The notes below the pieces were generated by a model. That model was not told where the DNA came from, did not search any database, and saw only the letters and a program-made list of their open reading frames with translations. A DNA stretch of 64,000 nucleotides from JALHST01 sp963798435 (GTDB lineage: Bacteria; Bacteroidota; Bacteroidia; Flavobacteriales; Flavobacteriaceae): assembly GCA_963798435.1 (NCBI GenBank), contig CAWCTF010000004.1:1178001-1242000 (forward strand). Reading direction: 5' to 3'. Shown piece after piece: positions 26,242 to 35,896 of this stretch. A program made the translations under genes and the position numbers. Numbering within the stretch: position 1 is the first letter of the stretch; each line of letters starts with the position of its first letter.

Positions 26242-27123
26242 ATGAAGGTCGCTATCTATGGTCAGACCTATCAGGATAGCACATTGGGTTATGTGCTTGA
26301 ATTCCTTGACGAACTTCATAAAATAGAAGCGGTCATAGCAATCGAAGAGGAGTTTTACGCCCATTTTTTTTCCAATAAAAGCGCACATCCCTATCCCACT
26401 TTTAACCATGATAAAGGCTTGGATGCCTCGTTTGACATGTTCGTCAGTTTTGGCGGTGATGGTACCATTTTACGCGCTACGACCTATGTTGGCAGATTGG
26501 GCATCCCAATCGTGGGAGTCAATACCGGGAGATTGGGTTTTCTGTCGACCTTTAAGAAGGAAGAGGTACGTAAAGTGGTTCAGGAATTTGTTAAGGGTGA
26601 TTTCTCGATTGTTGAGAGAAGTTTGGTAACAGTTATTGCCGATACCGCCATTCCCGATTTTGGAAAACTGAATTTTGCCTTGAACGAGGTAACGGTGAGT
26701 AGAAAGGACACGACCTCCATGATAACCGTTGAGACATACTTGGATGATGAATATTTGACATCGTATTGGGCAGATGGGTTGATCATATCAACCCCTACGG
26801 GTTCTACTGGATATTCGCTCAGTTGCGGAGGGCCGGTAATCGTCCCGACGGCAAAATCCCTGGTGCTAACGCCAATAGCACCTCATAATTTGAATGCAAG
26901 ACCCTTGGTGATTTCCGATGAAACGGTCATTCGGTTAAAAGTTTCTGGCCGGGAGGAAAACCACTTGGTTTCACTCGATTCCCGAATAGCCTCCTTGGAA
27001 AATGGAAATGAAATTGTGGTTAAAAAGGCTGACTTCACTATTAAAATGATTGAATACCCTTCAGAGAGTTTCCTCAAAACATTGCGCAACAAATTATTAT
27101 GGGGCGAGGATAGGCGCAATTGA
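26242..27123 (+). CDS. nadK: NAD kinase
   Basis: 293 residues. It phosphorylates NAD to NADP. Signature SFGGDGTILRA at about residue 70, NTGRLGFLS, ALNEVTVSR, and the glycine-rich STPTGSTGYSLSCGGP near 180. It is tightly coupled to the CBS gene (4 bp). Typical flavobacterial neighbours DUF6089, uppS and bamA follow. Confidence 0.96.
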   Translation: MKVAIYGQTYQDSTLGYVLEFLDELHKIEAVIAIEEEFYAHFFSNKSAHPYPTFNHDKGLDASFDMFVSFGGDGTILRATTYVGRLGIPIVGVNTGRLGFLSTFKKEEVRKVVQEFVKGDFSIVERSLVTVIADTAIPDFGKLNFALNEVTVSRKDTTSMITVETYLDDEYLTSYWADGLIISTPTGSTGYSLSCGGPVIVPTAKSLVLTPIAPHNLNARPLVISDETVIRLKVSGREENHLVSLDSRIASLENGNEIVVKKADFTIKMIEYPSESFLKTLRNKLLWGEDRRN

Positions 27124-27212
27124 CACCTTGAGCGAACAATAAATGCCTGCAAATCCTGTTTATCCTATGGGCGCATTTACTTGCTAAGCGTGTTAAAATG
27201 GCTTCAAATGAT

Positions 27213-27220
27213 TACTTTTG
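27213..27220 (+). promoter_or_regulatory. -7 box upstream of the DUF6089 gene
   Basis: TACTTTTG matches TAnnTTTG. It supports translation starting at 27237 rather than at the in-frame ATG at 27198, which lies upstream of the expected transcript start. Confidence 0.5.
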
Positions 27221-27236
27221 CAAACTTTTACAATCT

Positions 27237-27923
27237 ATGAGGAAATGTATCATCCTATTTTTGTTCTTGACCAGTGTCGCAGTACATGCGCAAACCTATG
27301 AGATTGGCGCCTTCCTCGGTGGAGCTAATAATATCGGGGACGTAGGGCGTACTAATTTTATTTTACCTTCGAACCTTGCCTTCGGGGGGTTGTTCAAATG
27401 GAATAAAAGCAAGCGATATGCTTGGCGTGCCAGCATGATCTATGGTAAATTCACGGCAGACGATTCAAAATCGAACATGACATCACGGCAACAAAGGGGG
27501 TATGTGGTCGATAATTCGATCTTCGAAGCTTCGGCAGGATTGGAATTTAACTTCGTCGAATATAACCTCCATCAATTAGGACCGGCCTATACACCTTATT
27601 TATATACAGGCGTGACCTATTTTCGATATGACTATAATTATATTAGCGCAGGTCAATTGGTCTCCTTGAATCAAAGGGACGGGTCGTTTGCCATTCCCAT
27701 GACCGTGGGTTTTAAAATAAGGATAAACCAACTTTTTATTCTAGGGGCCGAAGTCGGCGCTCGATATACCTTTACCGATAATTTGGATGCTAGCAATCCT
27801 GAAGGGTCAAATTTTGAGGAGTTTCAATTTGGAAATATTTTTAGCGATGATTGGTATGTTTTCTCAGGAGTTACCTTAACTTACACCTTTGGCAGAGTAG
27901 TATGTAAAGATTGTTTTCAGTAA
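27237..27923 (+). CDS. DUF6089-type outer-membrane beta-barrel protein
   Basis: 228 residues from the ATG at 27237, which gives a proper signal peptide MRKCIILFLFLTSVAVHAQ. The mature part starts TYEIGAFLGGANNIGDVG and is rich in aromatic alternating strands, as in small outer-membrane barrels. Proteins of this kind precede uppS in flavobacteria; function is not established. It is 8 bp upstream of uppS. Confidence 0.85.
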   Translation: MRKCIILFLFLTSVAVHAQTYEIGAFLGGANNIGDVGRTNFILPSNLAFGGLFKWNKSKRYAWRASMIYGKFTADDSKSNMTSRQQRGYVVDNSIFEASAGLEFNFVEYNLHQLGPAYTPYLYTGVTYFRYDYNYISAGQLVSLNQRDGSFAIPMTVGFKIRINQLFILGAEVGARYTFTDNLDASNPEGSNFEEFQFGNIFSDDWYVFSGVTLTYTFGRVVCKDCFQ

Positions 27924-27931
27924 GTTTATTC

Positions 27932-28672
27932 ATGAGCACTATAAATGAAATTACGGGTACAAACCTCCCTAGACATATTGCTATCATTATGGATGGCAAT
28001 GGGCGCTGGGCTAAAGAACGGGGCAAACATCGTATTTTTGGCCATGAAAATGGCGTAACCACAGTTCGGAATATCGTTGAGAGTTCCGTAAAACTGAAAC
28101 TTGAATTTCTTACCTTATATACGTTCTCGACCGAGAATTGGAAAAGACCCAAACTAGAGGTAGATACCTTAATGAACCTGTTGGTGGCCTCCCTCCGGCA
28201 AGAATTGAATACATTTCAGGAAAACAAGGTACGACTTAACACAATCGGCGACATTTCATACCTTCCTAAAAAGGCCTTCAAAGAGTTGAACGAAGTAATG
28301 TCAAAGACAAAGGAAAATAGAGGACTGACCCTTACGTTGGCCTTGAATTACGGCGCCAGGGAGGAATTGAAGAACGCCTTACGGTGTATCTCGATCAAAG
28401 TTAAAAATAATATAATTTCTCCCGAAAGTATTGATGAAACCATTATAAATAACCATCTTTACACGCACGATTTGCCTGATGTAGATTTGCTAATCCGTAC
28501 CAGTGGGGAACATAGGATCAGCAATTTTTTGCTTTGGCAGATAGCCTATGCCGAACTATATTTTATTGAAGTTTTTTGGCCCGATTTTAAAGAACACCAT
28601 TTGGTAGAGGCCATAAAGAATTACCAGAACAGAGAACGAAGATTTGGAAAAACTAGCGAACAACTCAACTAG
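27932..28672 (+). CDS. uppS: Isoprenyl (undecaprenyl) diphosphate synthase
   Basis: 246 residues from the ATG at 27932. It makes the C55 lipid carrier for peptidoglycan and O-antigen from FPP and IPP. Motifs HIAIIMDGNGRWAKERG (catalytic Asp), FGHENG, LTLYTFSTENW and DLLIRTSGEHRISNFLLWQ are all present. It is in an operon, 4 bp from bamA. Confidence 0.97.
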   Translation: MSTINEITGTNLPRHIAIIMDGNGRWAKERGKHRIFGHENGVTTVRNIVESSVKLKLEFLTLYTFSTENWKRPKLEVDTLMNLLVASLRQELNTFQENKVRLNTIGDISYLPKKAFKELNEVMSKTKENRGLTLTLALNYGAREELKNALRCISIKVKNNIISPESIDETIINNHLYTHDLPDVDLLIRTSGEHRISNFLLWQIAYAELYFIEVFWPDFKEHHLVEAIKNYQNRERRFGKTSEQLN

Positions 28673-28676
28673 CGAT

Positions 28677-31277
28677 ATGAAACGGTTCATATCCCTTGAA
28701 CCAGTATTTACCCTCCTACTACTTTTGATCACAGCATTTTCTACCGCACAGGAGACCTCCTATGAGGACGGTAAAAAATACATCCTTGCTGGTCTGGAGG
28801 TAACAGGTCTTCAAAGTTATAACGAACAGACCGTAAAAACCTATACGGGCCTTCGTGTAGGGCAGCCCATCACGATTCCCGGCGATCAGATCAGTGCCGT
28901 CATCAATAAATTGTGGGGCCTTGAACTCTTTAGTGACATTGAGGTTTTCGTTACCGACATCCAAGGCGAAAATATTTATTTGGAACTCAACATCCTTGAA
29001 CGCCCGACACTATCAAATGTTACCATCTATGGGGTAAAAAAGCGAAAAATTGCCGATATCCTGAAGGATACCGACCTTAAAAAGGGTAAGAAAATTACCG
29101 AAAGCCTTATTGCAAATACAAAAAACTATCTGCAGAATAAATATAAAAAGCAAGGCTATCTTAATGCCTATGCCACAATCGCAACTGCCAAGGACTCGAT
29201 TGGCGAAAACAGCGAGAGCATGGTCATCAACATTAAAAAAGGCGATAAGGTAAAAATAAAGGATATCGTTTTTGAAGGGAATGAGCAGCTATCTTCCAAA
29301 AAATTAAAGAAGGCACTTAAAAAGACCAAGGAAAAGCGATTTGGTCGATTTTGGAAAAAGTCGAAGTTTATAGCAGATGATTATGAGACCGACCTGACAT
29401 TGTTGGTCGACAAATATGCTGAAAACGGTTTCAGGGATGCTCGTGTTCTATCTGACACCATTATTAAAAGGAATGAAAATAACATCGATATTAAAATAAA
29501 AGTCGAGGAAGGCGACAAATATTACTTCGGTGACGTCGATTTTGTTGGCAACAGTGTTTATACGGATCGGGAATTGGCCGCAGTGCTTGGCATTAAAAAA
29601 GGGGCCACCTACAATGGGGTGCTACTTCGAAAACGCATCGCGGATGACACGAAACCAGATGCCATCGACTTGACCAATCTCTATCAGAACAATGGGTACC
29701 TATTTTCAAGTATCAATCCGGTCGAAGTCTCGGCCGAGAACGACACGATCAACTTTGAAATAAGGATCATCGAGGGGAAAGAGACCTTTCTGAACCATGT
29801 GACGGTAGAAGGGAATGACAAGACTAATGATCACGTAATTTTCAGGGAATTGCGCACACGCCCCGGGCAACGTTACAACAAGTCTGATATTATTCGAAGT
29901 ATTCGTGAATTGGGTCAGTTGGGTTTCTTCGATGCCGAACAGATCAAGCCCGATGTGCAGAATGCCAACCCTAACGAGGGTACCGTCGATATCAATTATA
30001 ACCTAGTCGAATCTGGCTCTAGTCAAATCGAATTACAAGGAGGTTACGGTGGGGGTGGTTTTATTGGCACCTTGGGACTTTCGTTTAGTAACTTTTCAAT
30101 TCAGAACCTTCTTAAAGGCGAGGCGTACAAACCAGTGCCAATGGGAGATGGTCAAAGTTTCGCCCTTCGCTTGCAGGCCAGTCGTACTTTTAGGGTGTAT
30201 AGCTTGAACTTTTCGGAACCTTGGCTCGGCGGTGTCAAACCAGTACGTTTTAACTTATCGATCTCCAGGACCCAACAGTTCTCTTATGATTTTGTGACCC
30301 GAAATATCGATAAGTCCAGACAGTTTGCCATAACGGGTATTTCAGCCGGACTTGCTAAAAAAGTACAATGGCCCGATGATTATTTTATTGTATCCCATTC
30401 CCTAGGGTATCAGGTGTATGATTTTAAGAATTATAATATTGGCTTGTTTAGTTTTGGTAATGGGCGTTCGAATTCATTTACCTATACCTTGGGCATCAAT
30501 AGAAGTGCCCTGGCCGGAGGTCGTATTTTCCCCCGTAGCGGCTCCAATTTTGAGATTACCGCGAAGATGACACCCCCATATTCCCTGTTTAGTAATAAGG
30601 ATTTTAAGGGCATACGTGATGAGAGCTCGGCGATTCTCGAAGAACTTAACACCTTGGCGTCTGGCGACCCACAAATAGCGGTACTTAATAGTCGAAGGGA
30701 AAAATTGGAAGAGGAACGGTTTAAATGGTTGGAATACTACAAATTGAATTTCAAAGGCGATTGGTATACCACTTTGATCGGTGATTTGGTACTGCGATCT
30801 AATGCCGAATTCGGATTTTTAGGAAGTTATAACCATGATGTAGGCGATGTGCCCTTCGAGCGCTTTTTTGTAGGAGGTGATGGTCTGGGTAATTTTACCC
30901 TTGATGGCAGGGACGTCATACAATTGCGCGGGTATGAAAATCAATCTTTGACGCCGGTGGACCCCATTACTAGAAGGCAGGAAGGCGGACTTGTCTATAA
31001 TAAGTTCTCTTTGGAACTTCGCTATCCACTGACTTTAAAACCCTCTGCATCCATTTATGGACTCACTTTTTTAGAAGGTGGTAACGCTTTCAACAATTTT
31101 CAGGACTTTAATCCGTTTCAAATAAAACGATCGGCTGGAGTGGGGCTGCGTATTTTTATGCCGGCATTTGGCTTATTGGGTATTGATTTTGGGTATGGGT
31201 TCGATAAAGATGCCAACCCGAATTCAACAGGACCCAGTGGATGGCAAACACACTTCATTATCGGCCAGCAGTTTTAA
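28677..31277 (+). CDS. bamA: Outer membrane protein assembly factor BamA
   Basis: 866 residues from the ATG at 28677 (MKRFISLEP, signal peptide to FSTAQ); the upstream frame to 28644 overlaps uppS. It inserts beta-barrel proteins into the outer membrane. Several POTRA repeats occupy residues ~25-420, then a 16-strand barrel. The SGSSQIELQGGYGGGGFIG segment opens the barrel, and LRGYENQSL in loop 6 carries the (V/I)RG(Y/F)-type motif as LRGY. The C-terminus ends in the aromatic signature (IIGQQF). Two ompH/skp genes follow. Confidence 0.96.
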   Translation: MKRFISLEPVFTLLLLLITAFSTAQETSYEDGKKYILAGLEVTGLQSYNEQTVKTYTGLRVGQPITIPGDQISAVINKLWGLELFSDIEVFVTDIQGENIYLELNILERPTLSNVTIYGVKKRKIADILKDTDLKKGKKITESLIANTKNYLQNKYKKQGYLNAYATIATAKDSIGENSESMVINIKKGDKVKIKDIVFEGNEQLSSKKLKKALKKTKEKRFGRFWKKSKFIADDYETDLTLLVDKYAENGFRDARVLSDTIIKRNENNIDIKIKVEEGDKYYFGDVDFVGNSVYTDRELAAVLGIKKGATYNGVLLRKRIADDTKPDAIDLTNLYQNNGYLFSSINPVEVSAENDTINFEIRIIEGKETFLNHVTVEGNDKTNDHVIFRELRTRPGQRYNKSDIIRSIRELGQLGFFDAEQIKPDVQNANPNEGTVDINYNLVESGSSQIELQGGYGGGGFIGTLGLSFSNFSIQNLLKGEAYKPVPMGDGQSFALRLQASRTFRVYSLNFSEPWLGGVKPVRFNLSISRTQQFSYDFVTRNIDKSRQFAITGISAGLAKKVQWPDDYFIVSHSLGYQVYDFKNYNIGLFSFGNGRSNSFTYTLGINRSALAGGRIFPRSGSNFEITAKMTPPYSLFSNKDFKGIRDESSAILEELNTLASGDPQIAVLNSRREKLEEERFKWLEYYKLNFKGDWYTTLIGDLVLRSNAEFGFLGSYNHDVGDVPFERFFVGGDGLGNFTLDGRDVIQLRGYENQSLTPVDPITRRQEGGLVYNKFSLELRYPLTLKPSASIYGLTFLEGGNAFNNFQDFNPFQIKRSAGVGLRIFMPAFGLLGIDFGYGFDKDANPNSTGPSGWQTHFIIGQQF

Positions 31278-31475
31278 CTAAAAAAGATAAACGCAAATAG
31301 CGAATAGAAAAAAACCTCCATGGTGTAGGTTGAGACAAGATTGATTTTGAAAATGGAAGTTCGCATGTTGGTAATAGCATACGATTCACATTATAAAGGA
31401 TGAACTTGTTATTTTCTTTAATCGTGCATTAAATTTTTGCTCTAAAGGCTAACTAATTCATTTTAAAAGTTTTAG

Positions 31476-31483
31476 TAAATTTG
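31476..31483 (+). promoter_or_regulatory. -7 box of the ompH promoter
   Basis: TAAATTTG, an exact TAnnTTTG match 35 bp upstream of the ATG at 31519. The 241-bp gap after bamA otherwise shows no terminator that I can support. Confidence 0.5.
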
Positions 31484-31518
31484 GCACGGTATTTTCTATG
31501 AGATAAAACGATTAAGTA

Positions 31519-32352
31519 ATGATAGCGAAATCAAACGTTCTTTTGGTAATTATGCTGGTGCTATTTTCAACCTTTGCCAGGGCCCAGGCTAGGGGGGTGC
31601 GTATTGCCTATGTTGATATGGAATATATCCTTGAAAACGTCGATGAGTACCGTGATGCCAACGAGCAATTAGAGACAAAGGCACAAAAATGGAAAATCGA
31701 GATCCAACAAAAGCAGAATGCCATCGACCAAATGAAAAAGGATTTGATGGCCGAAAAGGTCTTGCTCACCGATGAGCTGATCAATGAACGGGAAGAGGAA
31801 ATCCAAATTTTGGAAAAGGAAATGTTAGATTACCAGCAAGATCGCTTTGGACCGCAAGGTGACCTAGTGCTTCAAAAAAGACAATTGATACAGCCCATTC
31901 AGGATCAGGTATTCAATGAAGTGCAAAAAATAGGTGCTAATAAAAAATATGATTTTATTTTTGATAAATCGGCAGATGTCGTAATGTTGTACTCCGAAAA
32001 AAGATTCGATATAAGTGATCAAATATTACGGGGTATTTCTCGAACGAGAAAAGTAAGTTCGCCTGCTAAAAAAGCGGATACCAGAAGTAAGCTTGATGAT
32101 TTTGAAGCGGATACCGAGGCCGATGAGGCTCCAACCGATGCACTTTTGGAACGACAGGAAAAGGCAAAGCAGGCTGAAGAGGCCCGAGAAAAGACCGCTG
32201 ACGAAAAAAGGGCAGAACAATTGAAGATTAGGGAGGAACGCAAGAAAGCCTACGAAGAAAGAAGAAAGAAATTGTTGGAAGAACGTGAGGCCAAAAGAAA
32301 GGGCCTTCAGGAGGAAAATAAAAAACAAGTTGAGAATGACAGTATCAATTAA
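31519..32352 (+). CDS. OmpH/Skp-family periplasmic chaperone with a charged C-terminal extension
   Basis: 277 residues. Signal peptide (VLLVIMLVLFSTFARAQA), then RIAYVDMEYILENV, the start of the OmpH fold, and long coiled-coil arms (~45-120). Skp-type chaperones carry unfolded outer-membrane proteins to BamA. Typical OmpH proteins end near residue 180. Here a further ~95 residues of Glu/Lys/Arg-rich helix (EERKKAYEERRKKLLEERE) follow. First of two adjacent paralogues downstream of bamA. Confidence 0.9.
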   Translation: MIAKSNVLLVIMLVLFSTFARAQARGVRIAYVDMEYILENVDEYRDANEQLETKAQKWKIEIQQKQNAIDQMKKDLMAEKVLLTDELINEREEEIQILEKEMLDYQQDRFGPQGDLVLQKRQLIQPIQDQVFNEVQKIGANKKYDFIFDKSADVVMLYSEKRFDISDQILRGISRTRKVSSPAKKADTRSKLDDFEADTEADEAPTDALLERQEKAKQAEEAREKTADEKRAEQLKIREERKKAYEERRKKLLEEREAKRKGLQEENKKQVENDSIN

Positions 32353-32515
32353 GACCAACTCATTTACCCATTTATAAATTAACGCTCAAAAAAGTAAGTA
32401 TCTAGTAACTCATGAAATGAGTCATTGTCCGCGATTCTTCGAATCGACTTGATCAATGGCGAATTACACCTGTCATGTGGCAGGACTAACAATTAAAAAA
32501 CAAATAAAATTTAAG

Positions 32516-33025
32516 ATGAAACAAGTAAAGAAAATTGCCGTAGCATTGGTTTTGTTCGTAGCAGCTACCGGATTTGTTAATGCCCAAAGCAAGGTTGCCC
32601 ATATTGATGTAACTCAATTGTTGTCTGCAATGCCAGAAATGAAGACGGCCGAAGCTGAACTCAAAAAACTCCAGGGAACCTATAGTGCCGATCTTGAAAA
32701 CTCAATGACCGAACTAAGGAACAAGGTAACACAATATCAAAATGAATCGGCCTCTAAAACTAGGGAAGAGAACGAAAAAAGGGCGCAGGAGCTGCAAGGT
32801 TATGAGAAAAGCATTGGGGAGTTTCAACAAAACGCCCAGCAAGAAATGCAGAAAAAACAACAGGAACTTTTCGCTCCCATTTCAGAGAAGGCCAAGGCGG
32901 CCATTGAAAAAGTGGCTGCAGCACAAGGATTTGATTATGTCATTGATGCCCAACCGGGAAGTGGCTTGATCGTCGCGAGAGGTAAAGACCTCCTGGCCGA
33001 TGTTAAAAAGGAATTGGGAATTTAG
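32516..33025 (+). CDS. OmpH/Skp-family periplasmic chaperone
   Basis: 169 residues from the ATG at 32516, giving signal peptide MKQVKKIAVALVLFVAATGFVNAQ. The mature protein begins KVAHIDVTQLL, has coiled-coil arms rich in Gln/Glu/Lys (~50-125), and ends FDYVIDAQPGSGLIVARG. It is a standard-length paralogue of the gene 163 bp upstream. A strong terminator follows 17 bp after the stop. Confidence 0.92.
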   Translation: MKQVKKIAVALVLFVAATGFVNAQSKVAHIDVTQLLSAMPEMKTAEAELKKLQGTYSADLENSMTELRNKVTQYQNESASKTREENEKRAQELQGYEKSIGEFQQNAQQEMQKKQQELFAPISEKAKAAIEKVAAAQGFDYVIDAQPGSGLIVARGKDLLADVKKELGI

Positions 33026-33041
33026 TCGAATTAAGAATAGT

Positions 33042-33075
33042 AAAAAACATCCCGATTTTTCGGGATGTTTTTTTT
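33042..33075. terminator. Bidirectional terminator between ompH and the glycosyltransferase gene
   Basis: CATCCCGA (33048-33055), TTTT loop, TCGGGATG (33060-33067), flanked by six As and a run of Ts. Convergent genes meet here; the glycosyltransferase stop abuts the T run. Confidence 0.85.
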
Positions 33076-33926
33076 TACATCAGTTTTTTTCGCATCTTCG
33101 CCCACCTCAATTTTCGAATAAAAAGACCTTCTTTTTTAGTAATTAAATAATGGTTTTTCTCCTTTTTGGCAAGAAGATAGCCATACATGTTGTCAAAAAA
33201 AGCCGAGATCTTTCGCTGTTTCCAGGCCATTTTTAAGGAAGCAATGCAGCTGATGCTTGCACCATAACGCATCGTATACATGGCCCTCCCTTGCAATAGA
33301 CGTGCTTTTGGATCATAGGCGTTGCCTGTTGGCCTGAGATGTTTGACCTTCAAATTGGCATCGGTGTAGATTTCAAAACCATGATATTGTGCTAAAAGTT
33401 CATCGACGGTATCCCAACCAATCGCAGCCTTTAATCCATTTATGGCGGTAAAGCAACCTCTAGAATACGCTTTAAAGGCCCCTCGAACATGGTCATTATC
33501 CATCGGATGATTTAGCTGCCATTTGCCGTTAGTATCTTTTTCGTACGCAAAGCCTCCCGCAATCCCGACGTTGGGGTTCCCTTTAAAAATGAAGGCGATT
33601 TTTTCAAAATAATCCGGAGGCAAAATTATATCCGCATCCAATTTTACAATAAAATCATAGTTTTCATCCAGGCGCTGAAGTCCCTTGTTAAAGGCGCTGA
33701 TTACCTTGCTTCCGGGCATATGCGAGGTAGACGAGGAGGCATTCACCTTCATAAAGCTCGGATCTTTGCGCGAAAAATCATCAATGATGGTTTCGGTGCC
33801 ATCTGTAGAATTATCATTAACGATCACTACTTTTTTGGGCCTTAAAGACTGCGTCAAAATTGAATTCAAGGTATCGACAAGAAAAGCTTCTTCGTTATGG
33901 GCAGGAATAATGATATAATACTTCAT
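33075..33926 (-). CDS. Family 2 glycosyltransferase
   Basis: 283 residues. GT-A fold: IIIPAHNEEAFLVDTLNSIL, VIVNDNSTDGTETI, and the metal-binding LDADIILPPDYF (DxD as DAD at about 97-99). It transfers a sugar from a nucleotide sugar to an unknown acceptor, probably for surface glycan or lipid. The C-terminal ~100 residues are basic and partly hydrophobic. It is followed upstream on the same strand by a methyltransferase and a KAS III gene. Confidence 0.88.
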   Translation of the reverse strand: MKYYIIIPAHNEEAFLVDTLNSILTQSLRPKKVVIVNDNSTDGTETIIDDFSRKDPSFMKVNASSSTSHMPGSKVISAFNKGLQRLDENYDFIVKLDADIILPPDYFEKIAFIFKGNPNVGIAGGFAYEKDTNGKWQLNHPMDNDHVRGAFKAYSRGCFTAINGLKAAIGWDTVDELLAQYHGFEIYTDANLKVKHLRPTGNAYDPKARLLQGRAMYTMRYGASISCIASLKMAWKQRKISAFFDNMYGYLLAKKEKNHYLITKKEGLFIRKLRWAKMRKKLM

Positions 33927-34050
33927 GGTGTTCTTAGCCCTTTTTCAAATTTAAAAAGTAATACACATTTTTTAAGCCTTTTGATCAGAAGATAATGAAA
34001 CATTCACGTTCCCTGTTACAGTTTGATAGGATTTTGGATTTGGTCCCCTA

Positions 34051-34105
34051 CCTTACGATAGCTATTGGGGATGAATTTGGTATTTGGCCCCGATAGCTAT
34101 CGGGG
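34051..34105. repeat. Palindromic element CCCGATAGCTATCGGG, one perfect and one decayed copy
   Basis: 34088-34105 is a perfect 18-bp palindrome. About 20 bp away, ACGATAGCTATTGGGG (~34055-34070) is a degraded copy followed by the same GAATTTG-type sequence. It lies downstream of the methyltransferase stop (minus strand) and may act as a 3' end. Confidence 0.65.
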
Positions 34106-34115
34106 TGGAATTTGT

Positions 34116-34646
34116 TCATCGGCTTGTTTTCCGTTCGGCATACACGATATAATAGCGCGGGGTAAAGGATCGTAGTAATGGGCGTAGACCTATTTTTTTT
34201 ACTGGATTCGTCCACTTCGCACTGTCTACGATTTCCCAACCCGCCTTCTCTAAAAGCCAGTCAAACTGCCAATCCTCGAATTCGTGATAATGACGATCCC
34301 AGGGATCTGACTTATTTCTGTAGGCTGGGGCAAACCACAAACGCAAGGGAATACTTGCAACCAACTTTTTGGTCTTTACTTCCCTAAGGAGGTTAAAAGG
34401 AGCTACCAGGTGCTCAAAGATCTCGAAAGCGGTCACTACTTCCGCCTGCGATTCCCTGATGGAGGTAAAATCAATGTCCAAGTCCTCGCCAGTCGTATTT
34501 TCTACGCGAAAGCCTTGTTCAGTCAGTATTTTGGAAAACGGGTTCGTGACTCCTAGGTCTAATATGGTTTCTTGGGTAGTGATATGTTTTTTAAGAAATG
34601 TAAGGGTTTCTTTAAAACGCTTATCAGGAAAGGTCTTCTCGTACAT
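34116..34646 (-). CDS. Small SAM-dependent methyltransferase-like protein
   Basis: 176 residues. Class I methyltransferase traits: ILDLGVTNPFS in the place of the SAM-binding glycine loop (glycine-poor), then VVTAFEIFEHLVAPFNLLREV, the motif II/III region of Methyltransf_11/23-type enzymes. The C-terminal half, with HYHEFEDWQFDWLLEKAGW, is typical of glycan-cluster methyltransferases. Target unknown. It lies between the glycosyltransferase and KAS III genes on one strand. Confidence 0.75.
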   Translation of the reverse strand: MYEKTFPDKRFKETLTFLKKHITTQETILDLGVTNPFSKILTEQGFRVENTTGEDLDIDFTSIRESQAEVVTAFEIFEHLVAPFNLLREVKTKKLVASIPLRLWFAPAYRNKSDPWDRHYHEFEDWQFDWLLEKAGWEIVDSAKWTNPVKKIGLRPLLRSFTPRYYIVYAERKTSR

Positions 34647-34722
34647 ATCTTTATGTTTCTAGTTGCTTCGATTTCTGGTTTCAAGTAGAAAAGTAGCGCT
34701 TAAAACCAACCACCCGAAACCT

Positions 34723-35781
34723 TTAAACCCTGTAGATGAACGCATTTATGTTCATGCCTGCACCAACACTTGCAAAGATAACAACATCTCCTTTTTGAAT
34801 GCTTTGATTTTGGATTTTTCCATTTTTGACCATGTCCAAAAGTGTAGGTATGGTGGCCACCGAGCTGTTTCCCAATTGTTCTATGTTCATGGGCATGATT
34901 CCCTTTGGCATAGGCAGGTCATACATTCCATAAAATCGTTTAACAATGGCCTCGTCCATTTTTGCATTGGCCTGATGGATCAGGACTTTTTTTACATCGT
35001 GTATCGAAATGCCACTAGTGTCTAAACATTCCTTCATGGCCGCGGGTACGTATGTGATGGCAAATTCGTAAATTTTTCTACCATACATTTTGATATAACT
35101 GGTCTGTTTTTCTTCCGATTTATTGTATGATTCCCCAAAATACAAATAGTTCGATTCCTCAAGGGAATAGGTGGCGGAGTTATGGCCCAATATTGTTCCC
35201 GAATTTTGCGAAAGTTCCAATATGGCGGCCCCGGCCCCATCTGAATAGATCATTGAATCCCGGTCGTTTCGGTCGACTACCCTTGAAAGGGTTTCTGCGC
35301 CGATTATAAGGCACTTTTTGGCCATCCCACTTTTTATAAAGGCGTATGCCTGAATAACGCCTTCGATCCAACCTGGACATCCGAAAAGAATATCATAAGC
35401 CACACATTTTGGATTCTTTATTTTTAGATGGTGCTTAACACGTGTCGCTAAACTGGGGACCGTGTCAGCTTGAGATTGACCAAAAGATACATCGCCAAAA
35501 TTATGGGCGAAAATGATATAGTCTAATGTTTCCTTATCGAGCTTAGCATCCGCAATCGCCTTTTCGGCAGCATAGAACGCCATATCCGAAGTATTTAGGC
35601 TGTCTAAGGCATATCTTCTTGCCCCAATACCCGTTATCGACTTGAATTTTTCAATCACTACTTCATTTGAATACTCAAAGGGGCTGCCATCGGCATTCAG
35701 AAATTCATGTTCAATAAAATCCCTGTTTTCTATTACTTGAGAGGGAAGGTAGCAGCCTGTACCTGTAATACCGATATTCAT
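34723..35781 (-). CDS. 3-oxoacyl-ACP synthase III (KAS III) family protein
   Basis: 352 residues. Thiolase fold with the Cys-His-Asn triad visible: Cys135 (ILFGCPGW), His269 (LIHQANAKMDE), Asn305 (LGNSSVATIP). These enzymes condense an acyl-CoA with malonyl-ACP. The inserted N-terminal segment (FLNADGSPFEYSNE) and the stand-alone position suggest a specialised homologue rather than the housekeeping FabH. It may supply a lipid modified by the neighbouring transferases; that is inference. Confidence 0.9.
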   Translation of the reverse strand: MNIGITGTGCYLPSQVIENRDFIEHEFLNADGSPFEYSNEVVIEKFKSITGIGARRYALDSLNTSDMAFYAAEKAIADAKLDKETLDYIIFAHNFGDVSFGQSQADTVPSLATRVKHHLKIKNPKCVAYDILFGCPGWIEGVIQAYAFIKSGMAKKCLIIGAETLSRVVDRNDRDSMIYSDGAGAAILELSQNSGTILGHNSATYSLEESNYLYFGESYNKSEEKQTSYIKMYGRKIYEFAITYVPAAMKECLDTSGISIHDVKKVLIHQANAKMDEAIVKRFYGMYDLPMPKGIMPMNIEQLGNSSVATIPTLLDMVKNGKIQNQSIQKGDVVIFASVGAGMNINAFIYRV

Positions 35782-35896
35782 AAATTCAACTATAATTTTA
35801 AATCTTAAAAGTAGTGCAGATTGGGGTCAAAAAGGTCCCTAGACAACTAAGTAATACGATGTTCATTTAGAATCATGCAAGGGCATTACAGCAGAT

